Assembly (NCBI GenBank): GCA_009760885.1
Contig: CM019692.1
Location: 45,693,430-45,757,429 of the forward strand
Direction of reading: 5' to 3'
Source of the DNA: Achatina immaculata
Taxonomy: Eukaryota; Mollusca; Gastropoda; Stylommatophora; Achatinidae
DNA: 64,000 nucleotides
In this document: piece by piece, positions 45,312-55,040 of the stretch
How positions within the stretch are numbered: the stretch's first letter is position 1
How the letters are laid out: each line of letters starts with the position of its first letter
Translations under genes and position numbers: made by a program
Notes under the pieces: model-generated
The model's database searches: none
What the model was told of the DNA's origin: nothing
The model's input: only the letters and a program-made list of their open reading frames with translations

Positions 45312-45524
45312 CTGGTTGCTGCCCACGTCTGAAGCAGACGATGAAATCTCCCCGGCAACCGTCATTTGCATAAACTCTCTTGCCCTTGAAGCCGTAGTTG
45401 ACCCCGCTCCTGCAGCGTTCCCCTTCCTCGTGCTGCTGGGCCAGTCTCATCGAGGTCACTCTCTCATCGAGGGTCTGATCTACCTCCCGGTTCAGTCTGC
45501 TCAGAAGACGGACAATTGTGCATC
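45312..45524 (-). CDS. four-Cys domain protein, exon of domain 2
   Basis: Acceptor 'aaacatcttccag' and donor CAG|GTAGAT (minus). 213 bp, phase 1 at both ends. Encodes GCTIVRLLSRLNREVDQ, ERVTSMRLAQQHEEGERC, RSGVNYGFKGKRVYANDG and CRGDFIVCFRRG, then a short QQPG linker. Cysteine spacing C-x35-C-x18-C-x6-C. Pairs best with domain 4 (both have NYGF, VYA and CRG-F). The open frame on either side of the boundaries is intron. Confidence 0.88.
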
Positions 45525-45724
45525 CTGGAAGATGTTTAAGCCAAGATAAGCTAAGCAAGAATAGTTTTGCGTGTTATAAAACAAAGAAACGAAACACACG
45601 CGTTAAAGCTTTACGTGGTTTTCATCGTTGCTTATATTGACGGATTTTAGTCTTGGTGAGGGCCCACGGGCCCACCCCTCCCCTCCCCCCACTTAAAAAG
45701 TCAGGCCTCAGAAAGTGTCTCAAT
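45525..45724. other. intron segment
   Basis: C-rich run near 45670-45690; no element. Confidence 0.4.
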
Positions 45725-46035
45725 ATCATTCATTCATTTGCATGTCCCTTGCGGAACTTTGCCTCCCTAACAGCATTCCTGTAGGCCTCTCGGTTCTGAG
45801 AAAGATGGCCTGCTGCTGATGCATCCATTTGTAGATCGTCAACGATGTCTTGCAGCCATCTTAGCCTTGGTCTTCCTCTTTTTCCCATTATGTACCCTTC
45901 CAAGGCGGTCTTCTCTAGATTGTTATGACGTTTTGTGTGTCAAAAATATTTCAGTTTTCTCTCTTTAATTCTCTTTACTAGTCAGCCTTCTTCAATATTA
46001 AGTTCTTGTAGTATGGACATATTTTTTCTCAATAT
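45725..46035 (-). mobile_element. LINE family 3, 3' end
   Basis: 'cattcattcatttgcatg' tail, then minus-strand coding of FRKGHAN back through RWLQDIVDDLQMDAS and GRPRLRW to NIEEG. 5' truncated near 46035. Confidence 0.85.
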
Positions 46036-46154
46036 CAGGTTCAATATTAATATCGTCTTGTAAATCAACCCTAATTGAAACTGACAGGAGCTCACGAAAT
46101 ATTAACAACAAATTAAAATCAAAACTCAGAAAAATACTGCATATTGATTTTTAA

Positions 46155-46575
46155 AAACCTACAGAGAACTTTTTGTGTATACTTTTAATAAAACAACAGA
46201 GAACTTTTTAAATATACTTTTTATGAAACCACAGTTTTGTATATACTTTTTATAAAACCACAAAGAACTTTTGTATATAATTTTTATAAAAACACAAAGA
46301 ACTTTTTTATATTTTTTTTTATAAAACCACAGTTTCGTATATTCTTTTTTTATATAACCACAGAGAACTTTTGTATATCCTTTTTTTAATATAACCACAG
46401 TTTTCTATATACCGTTTATAAAACCACAGAGAACTTTTGTATATAATTGTTATAAAACCACAGAGAACTTTTGTATATAATTGTTATAAAACCACAGAGA
46501 ACTTTTGTATATAATTGTTATAAAACCACAGAGAACTTTTGTATATAATTGTTATAAAACCACAGAGAACTAACT
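46155..46575 (+). repeat. 34-bp minisatellite
   Basis: About 12 copies of 'aaccacagagaacttttgta' plus 'tataattgttataa'. The four copies from 46425 are almost identical and the left part is degenerate. Confidence 0.92.
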
Positions 46576-47339
46576 GACGGTGAAGTAAATGAATATAACT
46601 TTTATGAAGCACGGAGAACTAACGAAACCAGAAATCTAACCGTAACAAACATCGGGAAAAATCAGAAGATGTGAGAGAAAAGATCCGATGTAAGTTTGAA
46701 CCTGCCGAGATTTGACGACATATTTTAAATGTAACATCTCGTAGTCAAATGTTTATTTTGTGTTTATTGAAGTTATCTTTCAGAGATTTCACACGGCAGT
46801 CAGAATACAAGTGCGATTTTTTAAACATGTATATTTAAACGAAACAAAACTGTCAAAAAAAATAAACAAACCAAAAGTAAACTGTCAGTTATTTGGAGCA
46901 ATAAAATTTAAGCAGACAAATTAGCAGTTATTTTCTTTATTATTATTATTTTTTAAAATCTTTCCTTCAAAATAAATGACAGATTTTCATTCCTTTCTGT
47001 TCGCGAAATCTTTACGTGTAAACAATGCAAAGGCGAAAATACTTGTCAGCACCCTAATAACATAGAACAGTGTTTCCCAGGTTATTGCTGCTGGCCCCCT
47101 CTTTCCTAGACCACATCCTCAACGCCACCTCCCTCCTGTCCGTTATATACTATTAGTACAATAATCTATTAAAATAGGATATGCATTACGCAACTAAAAA
47201 CTTAAGCAAGCAAACCAGTCTATTTAATAATATGAAGGAGTACACTTATAACTCACCTACTGCATTATTTTCTCAACTTTTAATGTGATGGGTGAGTATC
47301 ATGTAAGGATACGAGTTTCTCAATATCAGGTAGAAAAGT
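46576..47339. other. intron, no feature
   Basis: AT-rich; (TTA)n short run near 46940. Nothing else recognised. Confidence 0.45.
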
Positions 47340-47935
47340 GCTAAGAAGAAAGGTATTACTGCTCCTGTCCAAGAAGGAAGGTATTACTGCCCCTACCTAA
47401 GAAGAAAGGTATTACTGCTCCCTGTCTAAGAAGGAAGGTATTACTGCACCTACCTAAGAAGGAAGGTATTACTGATCCTGTCCAAGAAGGAAGATATTAT
47501 TGCCCCTACCTAGGAAGGAAGGTATTACTGCCCGTACATAAGAAGGAAAGTATTACTGCTCCCTGTCTAAGAAGAAAGGTATTACTGCCCCTACCTAAGA
47601 AGGAAGGTATTACTGCCCCTACCTAAGAAAGAAGGTGTTACTGCCACCTGTCTAAGAAGGAAAGTATTACTGCCCCTGTCTAAAAAGAAAAGTATTATTG
47701 CCCCCTGTCTAAGAAGGAAGGTATTACTGCCCCTGTCCAAGAAGGAAGGTATTACTGCCCCTACCTAAGAAGGAAGATATTACTGCCCCTACCTAAGAAG
47801 GAAGGTATTACTGCCCCTACCTAAGAAGGAAAGTATTACTGCCCTTACCTAAGAAGGAAGGTATTGCTGCCCCTACCTAAGAAGGAAGGTATTACTGCCC
47901 CTACCTAAGAAGGAAAGTATTACTGCCCCTGTCCG
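47340..47935 (+). repeat. 28-bp minisatellite
   Basis: About 21 copies of 'aagaaggaaggtattactgc' plus 'ccctacct', with ccctgtct/ccctacct variants interspersed. Confidence 0.95.
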
Positions 47936-48172
47936 TTGCTTCGTTTTCCCTCAACGCCCCCCCCCGTCTCCTTTTCTTCCACTGCTCCCCTACAGACCCT
48001 TTTTCCTTTACCGCCCCTAGTACTTTCCAACGTTCACAGGAGGCGAGGGGGGGAGTTATCGCCCACTTCTCCATCATCCGAGAACCGTCTTTGTTTCTCT
48101 AGTGTCTGTTTAGTATTGTTTGAAAACCTCTGATATTGCAACAGTTAAAGAAAAGACCTCTCCCACGCTTAC
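47936..48172. other. intron segment, C-rich
   Basis: Pyrimidine-rich with C-runs. A short GC-rich plus-strand frame here has no support. Confidence 0.4.
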
Positions 48173-48427
48173 CTGATGGTGCAGTCGGCAGTGGTTGTTT
48201 CGTTGTCCTGAAGCAAACCCTGAATCTAGCGCTACATCCTTTCTTGACGTTGATGAAGGAACCGTCGATGAAATACGTCTCGTCCTCTTCACACTTCGTT
48301 TTCGTCAACGCTTTCAGCACCTTCACGGAGATGATATCTGCAGGTTCGTCGTCCAAGTCTCGGATTTCCTTTCTGCCGACTTTGGTATCAGTGCTTCTCA
48401 GAGTGATGGTGATGCACCCTTTCTTGT
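48173..48427 (-). CDS. four-Cys domain protein, exon of domain 1
   Basis: Acceptor 'gttttcatgcag' and donor CAG|GTAAGC (minus). 255 bp, phase 1 at both ends. Encodes KKGCITITLRSTDTKVGRK, ADIISVKVLKALTKTKC, EEDETYFIDGSFINVKKG, CSARFRVCFRTTK and a PLPTAPSG linker. Cysteine spacing C-x40-C-x18-C-x6-C. The first ATG of the open frame (48356) is internal; splicing from the exon at 52095 gives an Asn at the junction. I do not recognise a named family. The GC-x-x-F-x-V end is reminiscent of DUF3011-like modules, which is only a resemblance. Confidence 0.88.
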
Positions 48428-48564
48428 CTGCATGAAAACAATTCGCGCATTATTTAAATACGTTACAGGAATAACTGCCACTTTAAAGTACAGCTTTAAA
48501 AAAAAAATGTTATCTTTCTTCTGTAGCTTACAGGTCCATGTGTTTTAGGAATGCCACATAGGCC

Positions 48565-48680
48565 TCTAAAATCAGGTACCAGAGAAATCTTTGAAGGTAA
48601 ATGCCGCCAGGCGTGATACTGACCACATCACATTTTAATGTACCGAAGTTCTTGTAAATACGGGCCTAAAACCGTATCCT
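48565..48680 (+). mobile_element. SINE-B body fragment
   Basis: 'ggtaccagagaaa', 'gcgtgatactgaccacatca', 'atgtaccgaagttcttg' and 'cctaaaaccgtatcctcc' follow the order of SINE-B (plus sense). The head and the 3' end are missing. Confidence 0.65.
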
Positions 48681-49769
48681 CCAGATTTTCCAGACTGCTG
48701 ATATCTTCTCCAAGATGGTCTTTTGAGGTGAAAAGAGCCATTATTATGAATAATAAATGTTCCAGTAACAAAACAAAACGTATTAACCTACTCTTCCTCT
48801 GTAAGGAAGTACCGGCCGATCAACATTAGGCACCTCGCTTCGATTACGTACTTAGAAATCCCCACAGGAAGGTAAAACTGTCCTGGTTGAAACTCCGGTA
48901 ATGTAAGTCTGTCATTTTTACATTAAGACATCAGACAATTAATTGATTATGTTGGACCAATCTGATTGTTTAAAAAAAACGCATAAAATACCCAGTACTG
49001 TACACATATGAAACAAAACAAGCAAAAAGACATAGGAAAAGGGTGTTCGTACAATGAAAAAAGATATGAACCTTATCAAATGGAGCTTCTTCGTTATAAG
49101 GACTCAACAGCCCACTATTAGGCAGATACTATATGATAAAGCTGGGCGCGAACAGATTTAGGAACCGGTTCTTTCGGTATAAGAGGGTACCCTTTTCTGC
49201 AAACCGATTACTGATACCGAGTAGTATCGTATCGGAACCATTCTAGGAAACATAAACCAGAGCCATTCCAAAATACGAGTAGAACCATTTGCTGATGGGA
49301 AACAGTTTAGAAGAAGTGATGACTAACGAAAGGAAGATTTTATCTGAGAGTCCAGGCATCAAAGGAATCCCATCATCGCGCCGTGTCGATCCACAGCTGC
49401 CACTTTTCGCTCTAGCACTCTTTTTACAATAAACATTAGTGTTTTATTTCCATTCAGTACTAAGTGCTGAACCACTTTAGCCACAGTAACCACATATTTT
49501 TTATTCAATATTATGTCCTGAACCACTTTAACCACAGTAAACGTATATTTCTGTACCGCGCGGTCATTAAATGTGCTGATTTTTATTTGTTAACGTTGAT
49601 GAACATATTAGTGTCCCCTCATAAAATTGTCTTTGTATGGTTTTTTTTTTCTTGAATCGCTATTTCTTGATTTACTTCACTCGCCGCGACTCATTGTGTC
49701 TCATATGAACGTTATGCTAAATAAAGGAAGTATGAACTGCAGCAACATCATTTCTAGTAATAAAAGTAG
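48681..49769. other. intron, mostly unassigned
   Basis: 49455-49560 has two copies of about 55 bp ('gctgaaccactttagccaca' type). 49150-49270 contains 'gaaccggttctttcgg' and related words suggestive of an old transposon end, but no partner was found in the window. Confidence 0.4.
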
Positions 49770-50250
49770 ACAGAGATGTATGGTTCGGTTTTACAACAAA
49801 AAGAAGACGGAAAAAAACGAGGAAACTGGCCAAGAACGAGAGTGACGGAAAGTAAGATGAGTACGTATAAATGATGAACATACAACAATCCAATATTTCG
49901 GCAAAAGCCTTTTTCCAAGGTTAACATACAAAACCAACACAACAGATAAAAACATTAAAAGATAAGCATTATATGCCAGTCTCTCTTTCAAGGAGGATAC
50001 GAAGCAAGCTAAGCGTTCAATTTGTTCATCTATTTTTCGTGTTTTTTTCTGTTGTGTTGTTTTTGTATGTTATCCTTGAAAAATGTTTTTGCCGAATGTG
50101 ATCCTTGAAAAATGTTTTTGCCGAAATATTGAATTGTTGTCTGTTCTTTTTTTTTTATGTACTCATCTTAATTTCTGCCACTCTCGTTGTTACCAACTTC
50201 CCTCCATTTTTCTGTAAAACTGAACCATACATTTCTGTCTACCTTTATTA
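49770..50250. mobile_element. foldback element (~200-bp inverted arms)
   Basis: Left arm 49765-49965 and right arm 50040-50250 are inverted copies. Left 'agacagagatgtatggttcg', 'aacgagagtgacgga', 'aagatgagtac', 'caatatttcggcaaaa' and 'acatacaaaaccaacac' all recur on the opposite strand at the right in mirrored order. The right arm contains an extra tandem copy of the 'ccttgaaaaatgtttttgcc' segment. No ORF; MITE- or foldback-like. Related single arm at 13655-13690. Confidence 0.8.
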
Positions 50251-50495
50251 GGTGAAATAATGGCACAAAGATCTAACATCGGTTCTGTGTGGAGAAATAT
50301 GGAAAAGTATACGGAAATTGTCTTTTGTCCTATACGAAAACCATCATTTACTAAGGGCAATAATCCGAGGAAGTTTTTAAATTTTTCAAATTTTCCATCA
50401 TTTGCACTTACTAAACGAGTACCCGAAAGATTCGGTTTCTAATTAAAAATCGAGTAAAGCCTATGTGAACTACGGAATGTATAAACTAGGAAAAG

Positions 50496-50563
50496 AGTAG
50501 GAACAGCTTTTTTACTTAACTGATACACATGTGTACTCGTTAAGTAATAAAGCTGTTCCTACT
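50496..50563. repeat. 68-bp near-palindrome
   Basis: Arms 'agtaggaacagctt..tacttaac' and their complement, around an inner ACACATGTGT. Lies 12 bp from the left end of the mariner element. Confidence 0.85.
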
Positions 50564-50575
50564 TTTTTTTCCCTA

Positions 50576-51884
50576 CGGGGGCGTTCAGAAAGTAATGCAC
50601 TACATCGTTTTTTTCAGCTAATAATAAACATAGAAGCATGACATTTTGCACACTTTAAATATGGCATGTCCTGATTGTGTTAACTAAATTGCACCAAAAC
50701 TGGCCAAAGAACATGGCGGCCATAACCGTTTAAATAGAGCGTGTTAGCAACTTCCGGTATAACCAGCGAATTGTGATAGAATTTCTCGTTTAAGAGAAGG
50801 AAACTGTTGTGGACATTCACAAGTTTCTATGTTATGTGTATGGAAGTTTTGTAGTCGACAGGAGTGCAGTCAGTACAGAGAATCAAAGAATCAATAAGTG
50901 GAGATAGGAGTTGCATGTTCGGCCGCGCTGTGGACGTCCTGACACAGCCACCAGAGCAGAAATGTTGAAATGCGCTGAGAGCAATATTCTTACTGATAGG
51001 CGTATCACTACTCAACAACTGACCTTAAAGCTGTCAGTCAGCAATAGTAGTGCAAATGCAGTTATAAAAGCTCTCGGATTTTCTAAGGTTTGCGCAAGAT
51101 GAGTTCCTCGAAGTCTGACAAATGACCGGTGATTGCAAAAGATACTAATTTCTTCTGAATTGTTGGAGCGTTTCAGTGCTGAGGAAGAGAACTTTTTGGC
51201 TAAGATAGTAACAGGTGACGAAAACTTGGCACATCATTTTGAACCTGACACAAAAAGACAGTCAATAGAGTGGCATCATCCGCAATCACCACAAAGAAAT
51301 AAATTCTAGACAACTCCTTTACCTGGAAAGGTCATGATAACTGTCTTTTGGGATATTGAAGGTGTGATTCTTGTGGATGTTATGCCAAGAGGAGAGACAA
51401 TCAATTCGCAAGCTTACATTAAGACATTGAAAAAACTCAATCAACGTTTTTGCAGAGTTCGGCCACACAAGAATCCAGCAGACCCGTTTCTCCTTCACGA
51501 CAATGCGCGCCCTCAATCAAGTTTTGCAACACAGGAAGCAATCGCCAAATTGGGTTGGACTGTACTACCCCATCCAACCTATAGTCCCCATTTGGCACCT
51601 TCTGATTTCCATCTGTTTGGTCCACTTAAAGATGCACTCCGAGGAGTGAGATTTGAAGATGCAGCAAAGAAATGGCTACATAATCATGAGAAAATCTGGT
51701 ACGGGCTAGGAATACATGCACTTGTTTCGTTCTGGCGTAAAGCCGTACAAGTTGATTAGGATTATGTTGAATAATACCGATGTTTACATGACATATCCAT
51801 ATATTTTGTGTATAAGTTCATGCTTTTTTAATAAACAGCTTCTGAGAAAAACGATGTGGTGCATTACTTTCTGAACGCCCCTCG
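50576..51884 (+). mobile_element. mariner (DD34D type) with broken transposase
   Basis: 1309 bp, bounded by TA at 50574-50575 and 51885-51886. Inverted ends share CGTTCAGAAAGTAATGCA. Transposase pieces in order: RCGRPDTATRAEMLKCAE (HTH and linker), VTGDENLAHHFEPDTKRQSI (first Asp), MITVFWDIEGVILVDVMP, DPFLLHDNARPQ (second Asp) and YSPHLAPSDFHLFGPLK (third Asp). All three catalytic Asp are visible. Stops near 50907, 51101 and 51307 and frame changes prevent a full product. Lies in the intron between the acidic exon and domain 1. Confidence 0.92.
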
Positions 51885-51886
51885 TA

Positions 51887-52094
51887 GTTTATACATTTTG
51901 CTATCACATCTTTACTGTAGTGGCTCCGTGTATGGTTATATAAAATTCATATACTCATACACTAATTATTGTGTGCTCAGCTACGGACAGCGAAATAACT
52001 GTGTTAACAGTATAGCTACGACTGTTGTGTGCATGCATTAAGCGGCTGGTGGCAAGTTCACAATAAAATTGTTTGGTGGTCTCCCAATACTTAC
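51887..52094. other. intron segment
   Basis: No element; minus-strand donor GTAAGT at 52094-52089. Confidence 0.4.
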
Positions 52095-52161
52095 TTGCCG
52101 ATTTGTCATCTTCCTCATCATCATCGCTGGGTTTTTCCGCTCGTGTCCAAGCACTGAGAAC
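52095..52161 (-). CDS. four-Cys domain protein, acidic upstream exon (candidate)
   Basis: Acceptor 'tttattatgtgtcag' and donor CAA|GTAAGT (minus). 67 bp. In the only frame that joins domain 1 correctly (phase 0 in, phase 1 out) it encodes VLSAWTRAEK then PSDDDEEDDKSA. The acidic run resembles the linker that opens domain 3 in the exon at 39575-39889, which supports membership of the same gene. The signal-peptide exon expected upstream was not found. Confidence 0.55.
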
Positions 52162-52231
52162 CTGACACATAATAAATCATTCTTGGTTAAGAGAGGTGAG
52201 AATAACCTAAAGAAAATATATAAGGAAAAAA

Positions 52232-52984
<753 letters not shown>

Positions 52985-53262
52985 AGGTAAAATTTTAAAA
53001 AATCCCCGTTTCCAAGCCATTAAGACATCTTGTGGGATACCAGATGTTAGGGCCTGTATTTCCACAATCTTCGGCACATAAAAGTGTGATGTGGTCAGTA
53101 TAACCTCTGACCGCTTTTACCTTCCCATACTCGGGTGGACGTCGGGATCTTTTTGGTGAGGTGGTACCAGAAAAAAAAAATCCCCACTGCTGGGACTTGA
53201 AGCTGGTACCACCGTATTAATAGACCGAAAGCCTAACCGCACTCAGCCACCCAGGCCACCAG
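52985..53262 (-). mobile_element. tRNA-derived SINE (SINE-B)
   Basis: Minus-strand head 'ggcctgggtggctgagtgcg' and box B 'gcttcaagtcccagcag'. Body with 'atactgaccacatcacactt', 'tgtgccgaagattgtgg' and 'tcttaatggcttggaaac', 3' AT-rich end. Aligns end to end with 3165-3468 and 27600-27895. Confidence 0.85.
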
Positions 53263-53384
53263 AATAAGCTGGAGTAGAGTAATAATCACCCTCCACTAGA
53301 CAGAAAGAGGGGTGTAACGATGAGCAGTAATGAGCTCAAGATAGCCCCTATTATGCCGTGGAACTAATAGAAAATATAATGTTA

Positions 53385-54505
53385 TAATGTTGGTGCCCAT
53401 ATTTTCCTTGGCCTGTCGGTACACTAGAGGGTGATGTGGTCGGCACACTAGAGTGTGATGTGGTCAGCATACTAGAGTGTGATGTGGCCAGCATACTAGA
53501 AGGTGATGTGGTCAGCACACTAGAGAGTGATGTGGTCAGCACACTAGAGGATGATGTGGTCAGCAAACTAGAGGGTGATGTGGTCAGCACACTAGAGAGT
53601 GATGTGGTTAGCAAACTAGTGGGTGATGTGGTCAGCACACTAGAGAGTGATGTGGTCAGCAAACTAGAGGGTGATGTGGTCAGAAACTAGAGGTTGATGT
53701 GGTCAGAAAACTAGAGGGTGATGTGTTCAGCATACTAGAGAGTGATGTGGTCAGCAAACTAGAGGGTGATGTGGTCAGAAACTAGAGGTTGATGTGGTCA
53801 GAAAACTAGAGAGTGATGTGGTCGGCACACTAGAGGGTGATGTGGTCAGCACACTAGAGAGTGATGTGGTTAGCAAACTAGAGGGTGATGTGGTCAGCAA
53901 ACTAGAGGATGATGTGGTCGGCACACTAGAGGGTTATGGGCTCGGCACACTAGAGAGTGATGTGGTCGGCACACTAGAGGGTGATGTGGTCAGCACACAA
54001 GAGGGTGATGTGGTCAGCACACTAGAGAGTGATGTGATCGGCACACTAGAGGGTGATGTGGTCAGCACACTAGAGAGTGATGTGGTCAGCACACTAGAGA
54101 GTGATGTGGTCGGCACACTAGAGGATAATGTGGTCGGCACACTAGAGGGTGATGTGGTCGGCACACTATAGGGTGATGTGATCGGCACATTAGAGAGTGA
54201 TATGGTCGGCACACTAGAGAGTGATGTAGTCGGCACAGTAGAGAGTGATGTGATCGGCACACTAGAGAGTGATGTGGTCGGCACACTAGAGGGTGATGTG
54301 GTCAGCACACTAGAGGGTGATGTGGTAGGCACACTAGAGAGTGATGTGGTCAGCGTCATGCATGACTGCCTTGTCTTCTCCGGCTCCAGATGGGTACTCA
54401 CTTCTACAGCTGCGTGACTGGGCTCCATCCAGATTCGAAACACCGACCTTTTTGCATAAGTCTCTAATGCACTAACTACTACGCCACTTAAGCGTCCGTA
54501 ACATT
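53385..54505 (-). mobile_element. SINE-A copy enlarged by an internal array
   Basis: Read on the minus strand: head 54505-54420 with box A 'gtggcgtagtagttagtgc' and box B 'ggtgtttcgaatctgg', then 'cagctgtagaagtgagtacc', 'gagccggagaagacaagg' and 'gcatgacgctgaccacatca'. The 24-bp array (54353-53412) comes next. The SINE then resumes with 'ccgacaggccaaggaaaata' and 'tgggcacc'. The intact copy at 26106-26370 has one copy of the amplified segment. Confidence 0.88.
53412..54353 (+). repeat. 24-bp minisatellite inside SINE-A
   Basis: About 39 copies of 'actagagagtgatgtggtcg' plus 'gcac', including a few 22-bp variants near 53680 and 53780. Divided by 3 exactly, so both strands show long 8-residue-repeat frames (STLESDVV and its reverse) without a start context or splice sites. 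Confidence 0.95.
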
Positions 54506-54574
54506 GGTGTGTTTCTTTTCACACGGCAGGCACACAGTAACCTTGTTCAGTATACGCCAGAAAATGTAGTGCCT

Positions 54575-54655
54575 CGTCATTCTCTCTCTCTCCCTCTCTC
54601 TCTCCCTCTCTGTCTCCCTCTCTCTGTGTCTCTCTCTCTCCCTCCCTCTCTCTCC
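54575..54655 (+). repeat. CT-rich tract
   Basis: ctctctctccctctc-type low complexity. Confidence 0.9.
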
Positions 54656-54664
54656 TTTCAATAT

Positions 54665-54745
54665 AAAGGGCAGAATGTCAGACGGGCCTGCGTGCCCAAT
54701 TCTTAACCCTTTTGAAATAAAGATCAATCAATCAATCAATCAATC
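54665..54745 (+). mobile_element. short simple-tailed element E
   Basis: 'gggcagaatgtcagacgggc', 'ctgcgtgcccaattcttaac', 'aaataaagatc' then (AATC)n. Matches 54964-55040 and the reverse complement of 19912-19985; each copy has a different tail. Confidence 0.75.
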
Positions 54746-54750
54746 GATCA

Positions 54751-54830
54751 ATCTCCCTCTCTCTCCCTCTCTCTCTGTGTCTCTCTCCCTCCCTCTCTCT
54801 CTCTCTCCTTCTCTCTCTCTCTCTCTCTCT
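54751..54830 (+). repeat. CT-rich tract
   Basis: Begins directly after the (AATC)n tail of element E. Confidence 0.85.
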
Positions 54831-54963
54831 AGGTTAATTACTTCTTCTCTTTTACTTTGAATGTAATAGTTTAATCCTACACTCTTTTGATATTTTTTTT
54901 CCTAATGTAATTTGTATATTTGTATTAAATCGAGTGTGTGGGAAGAATGAAAGATGGAGTGAT

Positions 54964-55040
54964 GAAGGGCAGAATGTAAGACGGGCCTGCGCGCCCAATT
55001 CTTTACCCTTTAAAAATAAAGATAATTCAGTCAGTCACTC
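54964..55040 (+). mobile_element. short simple-tailed element E
   Basis: 'agggcagaatgtaagacggg', 'ctgcgcgcccaattctttac', 'aaaaataaagata' then (TCAG)n-like tail and (CT)n. Second copy within 300 bp. Confidence 0.75.

Noticed and set aside
53436..54443. Long repeat-protein frames on both strands
   Set aside because: They translate the 24-bp array inside a SINE; both strands being open is expected for a stop-free unit divisible by three.
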